This document shows positions 62,664 through 64,000 of a stretch of DNA of 64,000 nt, piece after piece. Every line of letters starts with the position of its first letter. Position 1 is the stretch's first letter. This DNA is from Paulownia fortunei (taxonomy: Eukaryota > Streptophyta > Magnoliopsida > Lamiales > Paulowniaceae). The stretch covers positions 16,753,799 through 16,817,798 of the forward strand of contig CM033108.1 in assembly GCA_019321725.1 (NCBI GenBank), given 5' to 3'. The notes beneath the pieces are model-generated. The model worked only from the letters and a program-made list of their open reading frames with translations. It ran no database searches and was not told where the DNA came from. Position numbers and translations under genes: made by a program.

Positions 62664-63241
62664 GGAGGTTAATAAGTGGCCAACAAAAGATTCGTCACTT
62701 GTCTGGCTGAACAAGTAAATCACTTAGGTTTTCATAGTTCATGACGCAAAAGTTTTTAGCCAAGGTAGGATGAATGTTAAATGAAGGTTTGCTAACGATT
62801 CATCATGAGTTAATAAAATTTGAAATTGAATCATAGTTATTGAGTAATTAGGGTTTTGACTATTAATTAATCCATGCCCTATACTTAATCAAGAGATAAG
62901 TTGACGGAAGGAACTTATGTGTATGATACTTGTAATTGAAATAGGTTCACTTGCTATTTTACCTAAGTCTATGTAGTCATGATATACTTGCTAGGTATTT
63001 CCATTACTTATGTGGTTCTTAAATTTACAAAGTTAATTTAAGTGGATTAATTAATCAAATAATTATTATTTATAATTTGTAAATATTGCAAGTCTACCAC
63101 TAGCTTAGTTGTGAACCTAAAGGGTCACACACAATTTGAGATGAAATATTTCTAACATAGAAATTGACCAAGGAGTTAGATCTAATTAATTAATGGATAT
63201 TAATTAACATTAATTAATTGGGGCTTAAATTAATTCAATGA
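62664..63241 (-). repeat. Partial copia-type LTR, 5' LTR remnant of the copia element
   Basis: The inverse of this stretch matches 21840-22400, including a GTGTGACCCTTTAG-like block. It lies upstream (to the right) of the minus-strand copia pol, as a 5' LTR would. Its outer part is cut at 63242 by another LTR. A primer site cannot be seen. Confidence 0.75.
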
Positions 63242-64000
63242 TGTAATGCCCAATTCTTTCCTATATAGCTAATAATAAGAATCTTGCATGAATATGCATC
63301 TAATCAATGTGAATTATCGAATTATGGCATACAAATAGTATGATTGCACGAATATGAATAATTGTTACTATATGCTCTAGTTATGTTTTAACATGCATTA
63401 GTACATGAAATATGAGATAAAACTTTTGTTTCTTGATTTAACATATTCCTTAAGTGTCTTTTTGTAGTGAAAAGCTTGGTATCTCGATTAAGGAAGATTG
63501 ATGTGTTGAATGGCCATGAAATGAATTATTCGTATTACTCCATACTTGTTACATTCTAAAGTAATTAATTGCCTAAATATTTGCTTGAAATATGTTATAT
63601 TTGGCTAAGAACTAAAAATATGCAAAATGGTGCAATTTATTGGTTGGTTGACTAGATTGCATGAAATCATTCTAAACTAAATTGCACTTGATTATAACAC
63701 CAAAGCATCAATTTTTTACATCTCCCTAGCCCATAAATGTGGCTCTTTGCACGAGAAGACACCAAGCATGAGTCAACCAATTATCACCATCCACTTATCT
63801 TTCTTTGAAATATCAAACAAGTTATTTTTAGCTAGGTTTTCTTGCGGAAGCTCCTCAAAAAATAACCAGCCTTATTCTCCGAAGTTTCTCCCAAATTTCT
63901 ACACTCTCTTACTCATAAAAATTAAATTCAATCCATAGGAATCCAAAGGACACAAACTAGAACAAGTTTTCACCCTTTTAAGCTTGAAAACCATTGATTT
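63242..64000 (+). repeat. LTR of family B, runs off the window
   Basis: It starts TGTAATGCCC and is colinear with the first 760 bases of the LTRs at 27068 and 45877. It has inserted into the copia LTR. Whether it is a solo LTR or the start of another element B copy cannot be told from this window. Confidence 0.88.

Noticed and set aside
1..64000. tRNA or rRNA genes
   Set aside because: No cloverleaf-like or rRNA-like segment was noticed by eye. The tRNA-like matches found are short primer-binding sites only. A dedicated scan would be needed to exclude a diverged tRNA.

Overview
This window looks like a repeat graveyard from a large, AT-rich flowering-plant genome. It contains no free-standing host gene that I can recognise. 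Almost every base that can be explained belongs to LTR retrotransposons. These are Ty3/gypsy elements of the long-LTR, chromodomain-bearing type (Tekay/Del-like; PBS matching initiator tRNA-Met), Ty3/gypsy elements of the Athila/Tat type (PBS matching tRNA-Asp), and a worn Ty1/copia element. The plant origin follows from these lineages and from a captured plant LOG gene. The species cannot be read from the sequence.

Layout: (1) 384-9673 is a complete minus-strand Tekay-like element with 2.8-kb LTRs, a perfect 5-bp target-site duplication, and an internal region that has lost most of gag. (2) 10528-20181 is a second, better preserved minus-strand Tekay-like element with recognisable gag, protease, RT, RNase H, integrase and C-terminal domain. 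(3) 20182-23803 holds AT-rich DNA with a copia-type LTR. (4) 23804-25825 is a lone LTR of a third Tekay-like family (F). (5) 25826-27067 is the LTR and 3' internal end of an Athila/Tat-like element (E). (6) 27068-48174 is a plus-strand Tekay-like element (B), old and full of stop codons. Its 5' LTR is split by a younger minus-strand Athila-like element (C, 28985-40914). (7) 48175-49084 continues E. (8) 49085-58428 is a 5'-truncated plus-strand element F, whose gag is itself split by an inverted LTR of its own family. (9) 58429-59879 is a second E-type LTR. (10) 60600-63241 is a decayed minus-strand copia pol with part of its LTR. (11) A third B-type LTR runs off the right end.

The most interesting object is element C. 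Between its integrase and its 3' LTR it carries two extra genes in the same orientation as gag-pol. ORF-A (33084-33642) encodes a basic, cysteine-rich protein of about 186 residues that resembles the small nucleic-acid-binding proteins of carlaviruses. The second (32192-32840) is an intronless, full-length copy of a LONELY GUY (LOG) cytokinin-activating phosphoribohydrolase. A TATA box lies upstream of ORF-A, and G-box and TGACG motifs lie between the two genes. The element therefore looks like a retrotransposon that acquired an expression cassette with a plant growth-hormone gene. Both genes are broken only by single-base indels, almost all deletions. The same kind of break recurs in gag and pol of elements C and 2, so sequencing error is a real possibility and the genes may be intact in life.

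Relative ages follow from nesting: E is older than B, B is older than C, and F is older than the F-type LTR lying inside it.
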